DNA of 64,000 nucleotides, taken from the NCBI GenBank assembly GCA_964388575.1, contig CAYMAZ010000003.1, positions 1 through 64,000 on the forward strand, in the 5' to 3' direction. The notes beneath the pieces are model-generated. The model did no database searches, was not told the DNA's origin, and saw nothing but the letters and a program-made list of their open reading frames with translations. A program made the translations under genes and the position numbers. How positions within the stretch are numbered: position 1 is the stretch's first letter; each line of letters starts with the position of its first letter. Origin of the DNA: CAYMAZ01 sp964388575. GTDB lineage: Bacteria > Bacteroidota > Bacteroidia > Bacteroidales > DTU049. Below are positions 8,369 to 17,766 of the stretch, piece after piece.

Positions 8369-9103
8369 TCAGGATTGTGAATGTCTTTTTTTTATGTTTC
8401 TGAATCTAAGTTTTATGACCCCCAACACAGCTTCCTTAAATATGCCTTTTGACATTTTTGACTGTCCTTCAGTTCTGTCAGTAAAAACAATAGGAACTTC
8501 CTTAATATTAAAACCAAGCTTCCAGGCAGTATACTTCATTTCTATCTGAAAGGCATAACCGATAAAAGAAATTCTGTCAAAATTAATGGCTTCAAGCACT
8601 TTTCTTGTATAGCATTTAAAACCGGCAGTTGCATCCTTGATGTTCATTCTTGTTATGATGCGTACATACTTACTGGCAAAATATGACATCAGCACCCTTC
8701 CCATTGGCCAGTTGACAACATTCACCCCCTTCACATATCTTGAACCGATGGACATATCAGCATTTTCTTCCGAACAGGCAACATACAATCTGATCAGATC
8801 GTCAGGATTGTGAGAAAAATCAGCATCCATCTCAAAAACATAATTATAATGTCTTTCAAGTGCCCAACGGAATCCTCTGATGTAGGCTGTCCCTAGCCCC
8901 AACTTTCCTTCACGTTGAACGAGATGGAGTTTTCCGGGAAACTCTGACTGCAAATTTTTGACAATATCTGCAGTTCCATCAGGGGAATTATCATCAATGA
9001 TTAAAACATCAAACTCAGGAGTTAGTGTAAAAACTTTACGGATAATTTTCTCAATATTTTCCTTTTCTTTGTATGTCGGAATAATTACGAGGCGGTCAAT
9101 CAC
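8369..9103 (-). CDS. Polyprenol monophosphomannose synthase-like glycosyltransferase (GT2)
   Basis: GT-A glycosyltransferase of the dolichol-phosphate mannosyltransferase group, about 244 residues, expected to move a sugar from a nucleotide donor to polyprenyl phosphate at the inner membrane. Motifs: VIIPTYKEKENI at the N terminus, VLIIDDNSPDGTADIV, FEMDADFSHNPDDL (metal-binding DxD), DATAGFKCYTRK and EVPIVFTDRTEGQSKMS near the end. No C-terminal membrane domain is present. The GTG at 9103 is chosen as start: the longer frame opens with a TTG at 9160 that is itself the upstream promoter element, and the family's N terminus begins right after the GTG. Confidence 0.9.
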   Translation of the reverse strand: MIDRLVIIPTYKEKENIEKIIRKVFTLTPEFDVLIIDDNSPDGTADIVKNLQSEFPGKLHLVQREGKLGLGTAYIRGFRWALERHYNYVFEMDADFSHNPDDLIRLYVACSEENADMSIGSRYVKGVNVVNWPMGRVLMSYFASKYVRIITRMNIKDATAGFKCYTRKVLEAINFDRISFIGYAFQIEMKYTAWKLGFNIKEVPIVFTDRTEGQSKMSKGIFKEAVLGVIKLRFRNIKKRHSQS

Positions 9104-9131
9104 ATTAATAATGTTTAATTGTTTTTTTTTA

Positions 9132-9160
9132 CAAAGATAAAAAATATCTCCACTGTTCAA
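9132..9160 (-). promoter_or_regulatory. Promoter of the glycosyltransferase-pyrC operon
   Basis: On the minus strand TTG at 9158-9160, an 18-base spacer and TATCTTTG at 9132-9139. Predicted transcription starts near 9126, which rules out a translation start upstream and supports GTG 9103. Confidence 0.75.
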
Positions 9161-9362
9161 TAAATAAAATTCAAATTGTCCCCAAAAGTCTTTTTTTTAA
9201 TATAAAATCAAACTCCTGTTTTCAGAACATATAATTCAACATGAAAAATCAATACTGAAAACTCCAAAAATTATTTTCATATTCAGGTTGTTAAACCTGG
9301 AATATTAGTATACTCTCTTATGAACAATGTTGAAAGATCAGAAAAATTCATATTTTTACACA

Positions 9363-10439
9363 ATGAAATTTGTATTCCGGATATTATTGTCACCATTGTC
9401 AGTCTTTTATTTACTGATTGTTGTCATACGCAATAAACTTTTTGATAAAGGATTTATCCGATCTGATTCCTTTGAAGTTCCTGTGATCTGTGTAGGGAAT
9501 CTTTCAACTGGCGGTACCGGAAAAACACCTCATACTGAATACATTGCGAAACTTCTTGAAGAAAATGGTCATCCTGTTGCTATTTTAAGTCGTGGTTATA
9601 AACGCAGAACCAGAGGGTTTATCATTGCAGAGGAACACCATACTCATCAGGAAATTGGAGATGAACCATGTTTGTACAAACAACGACTCCGTAAACTCAA
9701 CATTATCGTTGCTGTTGATAAAGACAGAAGAAGAGGAATCCGTGAACTGCAGAGCCGCTACCCAGATATCAAAACAATTATCCTGGATGATGCATTTCAA
9801 CACAGATATGTCAGGGCGGGACTTAATATATTGCTTTCGGATTATTACATACCTTTTTTCAAGGACAACATTCTGCCTTTTGGTAATTTAAGAGAACCAA
9901 AATCTGGCTCAAAGAGGGCCGATATCATCATGATTACAAAATCCCCACCTGTCATTTCACCTCTTATCAAAAAAGATTTTTTATCAAAATTTTCATTAAG
10001 ACCTAATCAACACTTGTTTTTTTCAAAAATTGAATACGCTGAAATGGTTGCATTCAATGAAACAGATCAACCGGATCCTAAAATTATCTATGCAACAATT
10101 TTTCTGTTCACCGGAATTGCAAATCCATATCCACTTGAAGAGCATCTGAAAAAACGCTGTCTTCATTTGGAAAAAGTTAAATTTCCGGATCACTATAGTT
10201 ATACACCCGGTGATATTCAAAAAATTCTGAATATTTTTGATGCACATTTGTCAACAAATAAAATTATTGTCACAACAGAAAAAGATAAAATGCGACTGCA
10301 ATCAGCTGAAATTAAAGACCTGTTATCCGGATATCCCGTATTTTATGTTCCTATTCAGGTTACACCACACAAACAGGATAAAGAAAAATTTAATAAAATA
10401 ATCATCAACTATGTTAACAAAAATCAAAGAAACCAGTGA
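9363..10439 (+). CDS. lpxK: Tetraacyldisaccharide 4'-kinase
   Basis: LpxK phosphorylates the 4' position of the lipid A disaccharide precursor at the inner membrane. An N-terminal hydrophobic stretch (FRILLSPLSVFYLLIVVI) is followed by the modified Walker A loop in GNLSTGGTGKTPHTEYIA, then SRGYKRRTRGF, GDEPCLY, a DDAFQHR motif and TEKDKMRL near the C terminus, all typical of LpxK. The frame opens at 9327, but the in-frame ATG at 9363 aligns with the family start. Its 3' end overlaps the next gene by 29 bases. It shows that the organism makes lipid A. Confidence 0.95.
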   Translation: MKFVFRILLSPLSVFYLLIVVIRNKLFDKGFIRSDSFEVPVICVGNLSTGGTGKTPHTEYIAKLLEENGHPVAILSRGYKRRTRGFIIAEEHHTHQEIGDEPCLYKQRLRKLNIIVAVDKDRRRGIRELQSRYPDIKTIILDDAFQHRYVRAGLNILLSDYYIPFFKDNILPFGNLREPKSGSKRADIIMITKSPPVISPLIKKDFLSKFSLRPNQHLFFSKIEYAEMVAFNETDQPDPKIIYATIFLFTGIANPYPLEEHLKKRCLHLEKVKFPDHYSYTPGDIQKILNIFDAHLSTNKIIVTTEKDKMRLQSAEIKDLLSGYPVFYVPIQVTPHKQDKEKFNKIIINYVNKNQRNQ

Positions 10440-11238
10440 ATTCATCCGAAGCCGTTTTCATGGACAGCATGAAATTGGAATTATTTTAGGCTCTGGCCTA
10501 GGCAATCTAGGAGAAAATATTGAAAATCAACAATATATTCCATATGCCGAAATTCCCAATTTTCCTGTTTCAACTGTCAAGGGGCATTCTGGCCGACTGA
10601 TTTCAGGAACATTCGGAGGTAAAAAAGTAATTGCTCTTCAGGGAAGATTTCATTTTTACGAAGGATATGACATGAAAACCATCACCTTCCCCATTCGTGT
10701 TTTTAAAGAACTGGGTGTCAAATTATTGATTTTATCAAATGCTGCCGGAGGCATGAATCCTGATTTCAAGATCGGGGATATTATGATCATTACTGATCAC
10801 ATCAATATGTTTCCAACAAATCCACTGATGGGTCCCAATGATGATAATCTCGGGCCACGTTTTCCGGACATGAGCGAACCTTACGATCTCAAAATGATTT
10901 CCAAGATGGAATCCATTGCTGAAAAATTGAAAATTAACATAAAAAAAGGTGTATATGTTGGTGTTTCCGGACCTTGTTTTGAAACACCTTCCGAATATCG
11001 TGCATTCAGAATTCTTGGCGGAGATGCGATTGGCATGTCGACAGTTCCGGAAGTCATAGCTGCCCGTCATTCCGGGATTCATTGCATGGCAATCAGTGTC
11101 ATTACAGATCTCGGAGGAGGAACAGTTGCCGAGAAAGTCTCTCATGAAGATGTTATCAAGGCTGCCAATGCTGCCGAGCCTTTGCTGACAAAACTTGTCA
11201 GGCAGCTTTTAACCGAATTACAGATAAAAGGACTTTAA
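10411..11238 (+). CDS. punA: Purine nucleoside phosphorylase
   Basis: Cytosolic trimeric-type PNP, 275 residues, which splits inosine/guanosine with phosphate into base and ribose-1-phosphate. Motifs: GIILGSGLG at the N terminus (phosphate loop), VKGHSGRLISG, LQGRFHFYEGY, LILSNAAGGMN, GPCFETPSEYRAFRILGGDAIGMSTVPE and the late AISVITDLGGG. The ATG at 10411 lies inside lpxK with a 29-base overlap, which suggests translational coupling although the two functions are unrelated. The next gene follows after 13 bases. Confidence 0.95.
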   Translation: MLTKIKETSEFIRSRFHGQHEIGIILGSGLGNLGENIENQQYIPYAEIPNFPVSTVKGHSGRLISGTFGGKKVIALQGRFHFYEGYDMKTITFPIRVFKELGVKLLILSNAAGGMNPDFKIGDIMIITDHINMFPTNPLMGPNDDNLGPRFPDMSEPYDLKMISKMESIAEKLKINIKKGVYVGVSGPCFETPSEYRAFRILGGDAIGMSTVPEVIAARHSGIHCMAISVITDLGGGTVAEKVSHEDVIKAANAAEPLLTKLVRQLLTELQIKGL

Positions 11239-11251
11239 AAAATTTATTAAG

Positions 11252-12790
11252 ATGCTGGTTAAAACATATGGATGCTCAATATACGGAATAAATGCAATTC
11301 CTATTACTGTTGAAGTTCACCTTGATATTGGCATTCAATTTATGATGGTAGGATTACCTGATAATGCTGTCAAAGAAAGTCACCAGAGAATTGATGCAGC
11401 CTTAAAAAATTCCGGTTATAAAATTCCGGGGAAAAAAATTACAATTAATCTGGCTCCTGCAGATATCCGGAAAGAGGGTTCAGCCTATGATCTGACAATA
11501 GCCATAGCAATACTTGCAGCATCAGGTCAGATGCAATCTGAGCTGCTGGAACAATTCATCATCATGGGGGAATTGTCACTCGATGGAAGTCTGCTTCCCA
11601 TCAAAGGTGCGCTTCCCATTGCCATTGAAGCACAGAAAAACGGATTTAAAGGGTTTATTCTTCCTGAACAAAATGCAGCTGAAGCCGCAATAATTAGTGG
11701 ATTAAAAGTATATGGTGTCAGCCATTTGCAGCAAGTGATTGATATTTGTAACGGACTTGAAGAGATACAACCTGTTACTGTTGATATTGATTCAGTCTTT
11801 TCAGGAGAACAAACACATTACGAACTTGATTTTGCTGATGTCAAGGGACAGGAAAACGTGAAACGGGCCATTGAAATTGCTGCAGCCGGAGGACATAATG
11901 TGATCATGATCGGTCCTCCCGGAGCTGGTAAAACGATGCTTGCCAAACGCATTCCCTCCATTCTGCCTCCCCTGACTCTTGACGAAGCTCTTGAAACAAC
12001 CAAAATTCATTCAGTTGCAGGAAAAACCATGAAGAATTCCTCATTAATAACTACCCGTCCTTTCCGTTCTCCGCACCATACAAGTAGCGATGTGGCAATT
12101 GTCGGAGGAGGAACCTTTCCACAACCGGGTGAAATCTCACTTGCTCATAACGGAGTACTGTTTCTGGACGAGCTTCCGGAGTTCAAACGTACTGTTCTCG
12201 AAGTCATGCGCCAGCCACTTGAAGACCGCACAGTGACAATTTCAAGAGCCCGTTTTGCTATTGATTATCCGGCCAGCTTTATGCTCATTGCATCTATGAA
12301 TCCCTGTCCATGTGGATATTACAATCATCCCGAAAAAGATTGTACATGTATGCCGGGAAGTGTAAAACGATATATCAATAGAATTTCCGGGCCCCTGCTC
12401 GATCGTATTGATATTCATATTGAAGTGGTGCCCGTTCCATTTCGCGAGCTTTCCAATGCCAGGGACTCCGAAACAAGCGAACTTGTCAGACAACGTGTGA
12501 TCAAAGCGCGTAAAATTCAGGATGAAAGATATGCAGGTGCTGATGGTATATATTGCAATGCACAGATTACTTCCAAGCAATTGAAATTATACTGTAAACT
12601 ATCTGAGTCAGGACAAAGTCTGCTGAAAACAGCAATGGAAAAACTGAGCTTATCCGCCAGAGCTTATGACAGAATCCTGAAAGTGGCCAGAACAATTGCC
12701 GATCTGGAAGGAACTTATGACATCAGAGTTGAACATATTGCCGAAGCAATCCAGTACCGAAGCCTTGACAGGGAATCATGGGGAAATTGA
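11252..12790 (+). CDS. YifB/ComM family Mg-chelatase-like AAA+ ATPase
   Basis: 512-residue AAA+ protein. The N-terminal part is a ChlI-type Lon-protease-like domain (VEVHLDIGIQFMMVGLPDNAVKESHQR), followed by Walker A GPPGAGKTMLAKRIPSILP at about residue 220, Walker B with LFLDELPEF, and a small Cys-rich insert (NPCPCGYYNHPEKDCTC). The family includes ComM, a branch-migration helicase in natural transformation of Vibrio, and the broadly conserved YifB of less certain role. It is 13 bases downstream of punA and probably last in the lpxK-punA-yifB unit. A helicase role is inferred from ComM only. Confidence 0.93.
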   Translation: MLVKTYGCSIYGINAIPITVEVHLDIGIQFMMVGLPDNAVKESHQRIDAALKNSGYKIPGKKITINLAPADIRKEGSAYDLTIAIAILAASGQMQSELLEQFIIMGELSLDGSLLPIKGALPIAIEAQKNGFKGFILPEQNAAEAAIISGLKVYGVSHLQQVIDICNGLEEIQPVTVDIDSVFSGEQTHYELDFADVKGQENVKRAIEIAAAGGHNVIMIGPPGAGKTMLAKRIPSILPPLTLDEALETTKIHSVAGKTMKNSSLITTRPFRSPHHTSSDVAIVGGGTFPQPGEISLAHNGVLFLDELPEFKRTVLEVMRQPLEDRTVTISRARFAIDYPASFMLIASMNPCPCGYYNHPEKDCTCMPGSVKRYINRISGPLLDRIDIHIEVVPVPFRELSNARDSETSELVRQRVIKARKIQDERYAGADGIYCNAQITSKQLKLYCKLSESGQSLLKTAMEKLSLSARAYDRILKVARTIADLEGTYDIRVEHIAEAIQYRSLDRESWGN

Positions 12791-12844
12791 CAAGATAAAA
12801 GCAATACCCTAATCTGATATTCCTTTTGGAGTATATTCTGATTT

Positions 12845-15800
12845 TTAATTTGCTCCTGCAGGGATTTCAGGCATTGATCCAAACCATTTCAGTGTCCGTT
12901 CACCAATCCCTGGTGCAGATATGTGGATGATGTAAATACCACCGGCAATACGTTTTCCAAAGTCATTTTTCAGATCCCAGTCAATCCATGTCAGTGAATT
13001 GTCTTTATTGAACTGTCGTATCAGTATTCCGCTAGTGCTGAATATGGTCACTGCGCACTTCTGAGGAAGATTGGTGATTTTTACGATTTGCTGATCCTGT
13101 GTATTTCCATAATCACCATGTGCATAATACGGATTGGGGACAATATTAATCAGCTGAAGACCCGACTGTGCTGTGAGTAAATTGTCAGTAACCGCAACCA
13201 GATCATGTGTACTGAATTCAAATACCGGATGGTTGTCATTTACAGGTTGTGTTGAACTGAACATTGAAGTGGATAAATATCTCATATAGGGCCTTGTCAT
13301 CCGGATTCTGACTCTCGCTTCAGATTTCAGCCATTGTGCCCCCTCCACAGACATGGGAATTGAGACCCACATGACAGAAGAATAAAGATGCCTTAATGAA
13401 GCATTATCTGCAACTGTCAGCTTTGTCTTAGCCCATTCTCCTTCATCATACGCAGGAGAAAGATCATCCGAAGAAGTTTGTAAATTTCCGAAAATATACA
13501 GAAAGTGCTTACCTCCCATCAGGGGTTCTCCCAATGCAGTTTCAAGATTTTTTGTCGGGTTGAAAAGCATGTCATTCCCGTTTTCACCTGAGAGCCAGCT
13601 GCTTTCGCCAAACATGACATTCAGTCTTTCGCCTGTTTCCACATTGATTGCATAGCCGGGGAACCAACCCATACCTGTTCCGGTTCCGTCAGGATTACCT
13701 TCCCTATCAACTGACGCCGCCTTCCGGATATGATTTTTTTTCACATAATCGACCGCAAGATTTTCGTCTTCACCGGTTTCTATCACAGGGCAACGGCTCC
13801 ATTTTGATTTGTCCGGGGTAAACACCACATCCACACTGTAAATATTTTCTAATTTGTTAAGGGCAAGAGAGACCTGGTTACTATAGGCGGGACCATGTGT
13901 AAATGGGGAAGTCAATCTGTAGGGCGCCCAGGTTCCTCCGATAATTTTTTCATAATGCTCCTGAGGATCCAGGAAGTTATTTGAATCATAATCATCATTG
14001 GTTGCATCATTTGGATCTGCTGTTGTTCCTGCACGGATCCAGTTATATGCAGGATGCCAGTCCACATCAGCCACGCCAGACAACCAGGGAGATGTCTCAT
14101 CCTGATATTCAATATCTGAGAAAATGAGTCCGTTTGCAGGATGTGTCAGGTCACCCGGCTTTGTACACTGGTGAATTGCAATTGATAATCCAAGTTCCAT
14201 GATCAGTTGCTCATTGAAAATATCAATGGTTTTATGTGACAGAAACTCACTGTTCAAATTGTTGTCATCCCTGGCCAACAGCTTCCAGGAATATGTATTC
14301 CCCGAAGGCCCTTGTTGGGGGATCAGAAATAAGCTGCAATTCACCGGTTTCACATTCAGGGGATCAACAACCTTCACACTGACAGGTCCAAAGTTTCTCT
14401 TATAGGTCAGCCTCTCACATCTGCCATTTTCCAAAATTTCCCGTACAGCTTCATCTGACAGATCAATCAGAAGACCTCCGTTGCCATGCCCTTCGGTTCT
14501 GGTGATCTCTGGGATTGTCCCGTATACCGAATTCTGTATCGTTCCGTTTGAGAGTGGCTGCGGAATATGAGGAATTGCAGTATATACAAGTCTGTTTTTT
14601 GTTCCGGGAAGAAGTGTGAGCTTTTGACCATAAAAACTAATTTCACCCGGAAACTGATATGCAGGATCATCGGAAAATTTTTCGAATTCATTATATCCGT
14701 AAGCAAGTGCAGTGTAGTAATATTTTTTATTATTTATCAATTGCTTGTCATTTCCTGTTGCAAACATATCCTGTAGGATCCTGAACGAGTGCACCACCCC
14801 GAGATTGCTGCCATTGACTTCTTCAACAGGAATATTCGTATTTGTTTGAGGATCATAATAATGGTTGACCAGTCTTGTTACATTGTTTTTGACATCACAT
14901 TGAGCCACAAGCCGCGCTTTATCAGGATTATCGAGCTCATCCATCGGCACTTCAGGATTGGAAAGCTGATAAATCATATATCCCTCAAACACATAGAGAG
15001 AATCAAAATGAGAAGAGTCTCCCGAAATGATGTAGGGATCATGCTCAGTGTAATTTTCAAGATGGTTGTTGCTGTTCGGTTTATTTGAAAGATAGAGGAT
15101 GATTTCTCTGTCAAGTTCCCTGATGGTCAGATCAGGTGCATCAGGACCATCAACTGTTCTGAAACAATAGTCAAAAAACTTCTGGATCTTATCGTCAAAA
15201 TGCTTCAACAAATCCAGAGAAGCCAGCGGGCCTCCGGTGGACGCTCTCGCCCAGGGAACTCCAATCGTAATATAATTGACACCACCGGGTTCAAGCGTTA
15301 TCGGCCCTGCAGAGCTTAACATTCTCCGGTCATAGGGCTCATTTCCGGATGATTCCTCCGACCAGATGGCAGGACCGATCGTGTTCATACCGGAAGTATT
15401 CCACAAACACGGGTCTGAATCACCAGGAAACATAAATTTGCATTCAGGCCCGTAGGCACCTGAACTCACATGTGCATTTCCGCCGAACATCATCGGTGTA
15501 TTATCTTTCCAGATACCCCTCAGATAATTATAGTAATCTTCTGCCGTATTGGGTGCTGTCTGTGCCCAAAAACCACCTGCACCTGAAAAGAAAAGGAAAC
15601 GCTGCATGCCCATACGTTCATCATCAATAATTCCGTTGCCGAAAAAATGACCCGTCAATCCCGCATCACACATTCCTGCAGGATTGTCCTGACCATCAGG
15701 ATCCATATACGGACCCTGCAGAAAATTCACCCCGATTGCAGGCGGATTTACACCGTAATGATTCCAGTGTCCGGTCCCGTCTATTGCTTTCCCGTTATAT

Positions 15801-16816
15801 GCATATCCCAAACCTCTGCCAACATCACTTCCCACGTAATCATCATAGGCATAGCCTATATCACAGTCACTGTAAAAACCGATATACATTTCATTGATTC
15901 TGTTTCCGGAGCGGTTTATAACTTCATAGGAATAAAATGTAGAATATGTGATTTCCTGGGGCTTTTCAAATGCAAATGCCTGCGCTCTGATTTCAAGGCC
16001 AATGGATTGACCACCTGTTTCAGTATGTACATTTCCTTTATCATTAAACACCCACCAGATCGTCTGATCTCCTTTCAGCATCTGATCACGTAACAGCCCG
16101 CCAGTTTCTGTAGGACTTCCGTAAGCCGGATCAGAGCCCATTGTCTGAACCGGTATCGAAAAAGGATGCTGGTATAAAGGGCAATGCTGATTATTCAAGT
16201 CATAAAACGGGTAATCACCTTTATTCGGATTGTACATTCCGTTTCCGTCGTGATCATAAAACGGGGCCAGATAACGGGCCTGCCCTTTAGATACATCACC
16301 ATGAGCGGGATATGTAAAAAAATAAGAAGGAATGGTATATCCTGGATATGCCTGGGGATTATTGAACCATGCCTTAAAATCTTTAACATCCTGCTTGTAA
16401 ACAGTAAACAACCTGTCATACTCATAACATGTTTCCCTGTCAATGGTCGCATTACCGTCAGTTGTAAGTGGGCCCGGCCAGAAATCGTTTCCGTTCTGCC
16501 TGTATCTGAGTGCTGCAATCCGCAGCTGCCCGTTATCATCAATTCCACCAATCCAGAGTGCAGCTGAAAACATCGAGTGTCTTTTTGTCCCCTTCGGGAC
16601 TTCATATGACTCATTTCCCTGCAGATCCCACCACATGTCTCCACCAGCATGGATTCTTGCTCTCACATTCGCAATATCAAGATAGGCGTATGATGCCGGA
16701 GGCATACAATCAGCTGCAGATTCACCTATAATTCTTAAACTGCTTACTTCAGCCGGATTTTGCATCGGGTACAGGGAAAACACCACAATGACTGAAAACA
16801 ATAAATATTTTTTCAT
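12845..16816 (-). CDS. Giant exported protein with T9SS-like C-terminal domain (copy 2)
   Basis: 1323-residue protein with a signal peptide (MKKYLLFSVIVVFSLYP) and no enzyme domain I recognise. It is a close paralog of the 1354-residue protein at 18863-22927. Shared blocks include GGDMWWDL, KHSMFSA-LWIGG, WWVFNDKGNVHTETGG, DPQEHYEKIIGGTWAPYRL, KSKWSRCPVIETGEDE and GTGTGMGWFPGYAINVETGE. Asp/Asn-rich stretches (YDHDGNGMYNPNKGDYP, NDDYDSNNFLDP) may bind calcium. The last 100 or so residues (VPNPYYAHGDYG ... GGIYIIHI) look like a FlgD-like/T9SS sorting fold, but with an unusual extra tail GERTLKWFGSM. It has its own promoter and follows xth. Function unknown; cell-surface location is inferred. 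Confidence 0.82.
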   Translation of the reverse strand: MKKYLLFSVIVVFSLYPMQNPAEVSSLRIIGESAADCMPPASYAYLDIANVRARIHAGGDMWWDLQGNESYEVPKGTKRHSMFSAALWIGGIDDNGQLRIAALRYRQNGNDFWPGPLTTDGNATIDRETCYEYDRLFTVYKQDVKDFKAWFNNPQAYPGYTIPSYFFTYPAHGDVSKGQARYLAPFYDHDGNGMYNPNKGDYPFYDLNNQHCPLYQHPFSIPVQTMGSDPAYGSPTETGGLLRDQMLKGDQTIWWVFNDKGNVHTETGGQSIGLEIRAQAFAFEKPQEITYSTFYSYEVINRSGNRINEMYIGFYSDCDIGYAYDDYVGSDVGRGLGYAYNGKAIDGTGHWNHYGVNPPAIGVNFLQGPYMDPDGQDNPAGMCDAGLTGHFFGNGIIDDERMGMQRFLFFSGAGGFWAQTAPNTAEDYYNYLRGIWKDNTPMMFGGNAHVSSGAYGPECKFMFPGDSDPCLWNTSGMNTIGPAIWSEESSGNEPYDRRMLSSAGPITLEPGGVNYITIGVPWARASTGGPLASLDLLKHFDDKIQKFFDYCFRTVDGPDAPDLTIRELDREIILYLSNKPNSNNHLENYTEHDPYIISGDSSHFDSLYVFEGYMIYQLSNPEVPMDELDNPDKARLVAQCDVKNNVTRLVNHYYDPQTNTNIPVEEVNGSNLGVVHSFRILQDMFATGNDKQLINNKKYYYTALAYGYNEFEKFSDDPAYQFPGEISFYGQKLTLLPGTKNRLVYTAIPHIPQPLSNGTIQNSVYGTIPEITRTEGHGNGGLLIDLSDEAVREILENGRCERLTYKRNFGPVSVKVVDPLNVKPVNCSLFLIPQQGPSGNTYSWKLLARDDNNLNSEFLSHKTIDIFNEQLIMELGLSIAIHQCTKPGDLTHPANGLIFSDIEYQDETSPWLSGVADVDWHPAYNWIRAGTTADPNDATNDDYDSNNFLDPQEHYEKIIGGTWAPYRLTSPFTHGPAYSNQVSLALNKLENIYSVDVVFTPDKSKWSRCPVIETGEDENLAVDYVKKNHIRKAASVDREGNPDGTGTGMGWFPGYAINVETGERLNVMFGESSWLSGENGNDMLFNPTKNLETALGEPLMGGKHFLYIFGNLQTSSDDLSPAYDEGEWAKTKLTVADNASLRHLYSSVMWVSIPMSVEGAQWLKSEARVRIRMTRPYMRYLSTSMFSSTQPVNDNHPVFEFSTHDLVAVTDNLLTAQSGLQLINIVPNPYYAHGDYGNTQDQQIVKITNLPQKCAVTIFSTSGILIRQFNKDNSLTWIDWDLKNDFGKRIAGGIYIIHISAPGIGERTLKWFGSMPEIPAGAN

Positions 16817-16853
16817 GAGAATATTGTTTACTGATAAGTGTATAAAACTCTGA

Positions 16854-16870
16854 CAAATATAACAAAATTA
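16854..16870 (-). promoter_or_regulatory. -7 boxes upstream of the giant protein copy 2
   Basis: Two adjacent matches to TAnnTTTG are read on the minus strand: TATATTTG at 16854-16861 and TAATTTTG at 16863-16870. I see no clear upstream TTG at the usual spacing. The first would start transcription about 30 bases before the ATG at 16816, so copy 2 is probably transcribed independently of xth. Confidence 0.45.
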
Positions 16871-16930
16871 TCATGAGAAAACTTCGATGAAAAAGTTAAC
16901 GGTTGATTCTTTTCATCAAAAGTCAATACA

Positions 16931-17698
16931 TCAAACTGACAGTTCCAGAATAACAGGGCAATGATCTGAGAAATACACATCTTTATCAATATACGCATGT
17001 TGAATATTTTGTCTGAGGTTTTCAGTTACAACATTATAGTCAATCCGCCAACCAAGATTCTTTTGCCGTGAATTTGCCCTGAAGCTCCACCAGGTATAAT
17101 GATGTGGTTCTTTGTTCACGTGTCTGAATGTATCAATAAAGCCATCACTGAAGAATTGCTCCATCCATTCCCTTTCTTCCGGTAAAAAGCCTGACACTGT
17201 TTTATTTCTGACCGGATCATGAATATCTATTGCACGATGACAGATATTATAGTCTCCAGAGATAATGAGTTTCGGGCGCTCTTTGCGGAGACTGCTTACA
17301 TAGCGATGAAAATCATCAAGCCATTGCATTTTAAAAGCCTGACGTTCATCTCCAGATGAGCCTGAAGGATGATACACACTGACAACCGATAATTCTCCGA
17401 AATCCATTCTCAGAAAGCGCCCTTCACGGTCATATTTTTCAATATTCATCCCTTTGACAAACCTTTCAGGCTCAATCCTGCTCAATATTGCTGTTCCGCT
17501 ATATCCTTTCTTTTCAGCAGAAAACCAGCTTGACTGGTAACCCAATGCTTCAAATTCAAACTGTGGAATCTGATCTTCAGATGCCTTAATTTCCTGAAGA
17601 CATACGACGTCAAGGCTTACCTGCTGAAGATATTCAATAAATCCTTTTGATATTCCGGATCTGATGCCGTTAATATTCAGTGTCAGTATTTTCATCAT
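16931..17698 (-). CDS. xth: Exodeoxyribonuclease III
   Basis: AP endonuclease/3'-5' exonuclease for base-excision repair, 255 residues. Endonuclease/exonuclease/phosphatase motifs appear in order: MKILTLNINGIRSG (Asn), VVCLQEIKA (metal Glu), SVYHPSGSSG, the ISGDYNICH motif (Asp and Asn), GWRIDYNVV and FSDHCPVILEL (final Asp-His). Length is normal. It stands between two paralogous envelope genes without any functional link to them, separated from the upstream barrel gene by a terminator. Confidence 0.95.
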   Translation of the reverse strand: MMKILTLNINGIRSGISKGFIEYLQQVSLDVVCLQEIKASEDQIPQFEFEALGYQSSWFSAEKKGYSGTAILSRIEPERFVKGMNIEKYDREGRFLRMDFGELSVVSVYHPSGSSGDERQAFKMQWLDDFHRYVSSLRKERPKLIISGDYNICHRAIDIHDPVRNKTVSGFLPEEREWMEQFFSDGFIDTFRHVNKEPHHYTWWSFRANSRQKNLGWRIDYNVVTENLRQNIQHAYIDKDVYFSDHCPVILELSV

Positions 17699-17706
17699 CT
17701 GGTGTT

Positions 17707-17742
17707 TTAAAAAAAAGACCCTTCCGTTATTGAAGGGTCTTT
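17707..17742 (-). terminator. Rho-independent terminator after the PorV/PorQ-like gene
   Basis: An 11-bp stem (AAAGACCCTTC at 17714-17724 with GAAGGGTCTTT at 17732-17742) has a seven-base loop. Read on the minus strand it is followed by a run of T (A-run at 17709-17716 on plus). It ends the receptor-giant protein-barrel operon and separates it from xth. Confidence 0.9.
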
Positions 17743-17766
17743 GTACATTATAATCTGACGATTAAC

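Noticed and set aside
12791..12844. Terminator between yifB and the giant protein gene
   Set aside because: The best pairing (GATATTCC with GGAGTATA) is interrupted and AT-rich; too weak to report.
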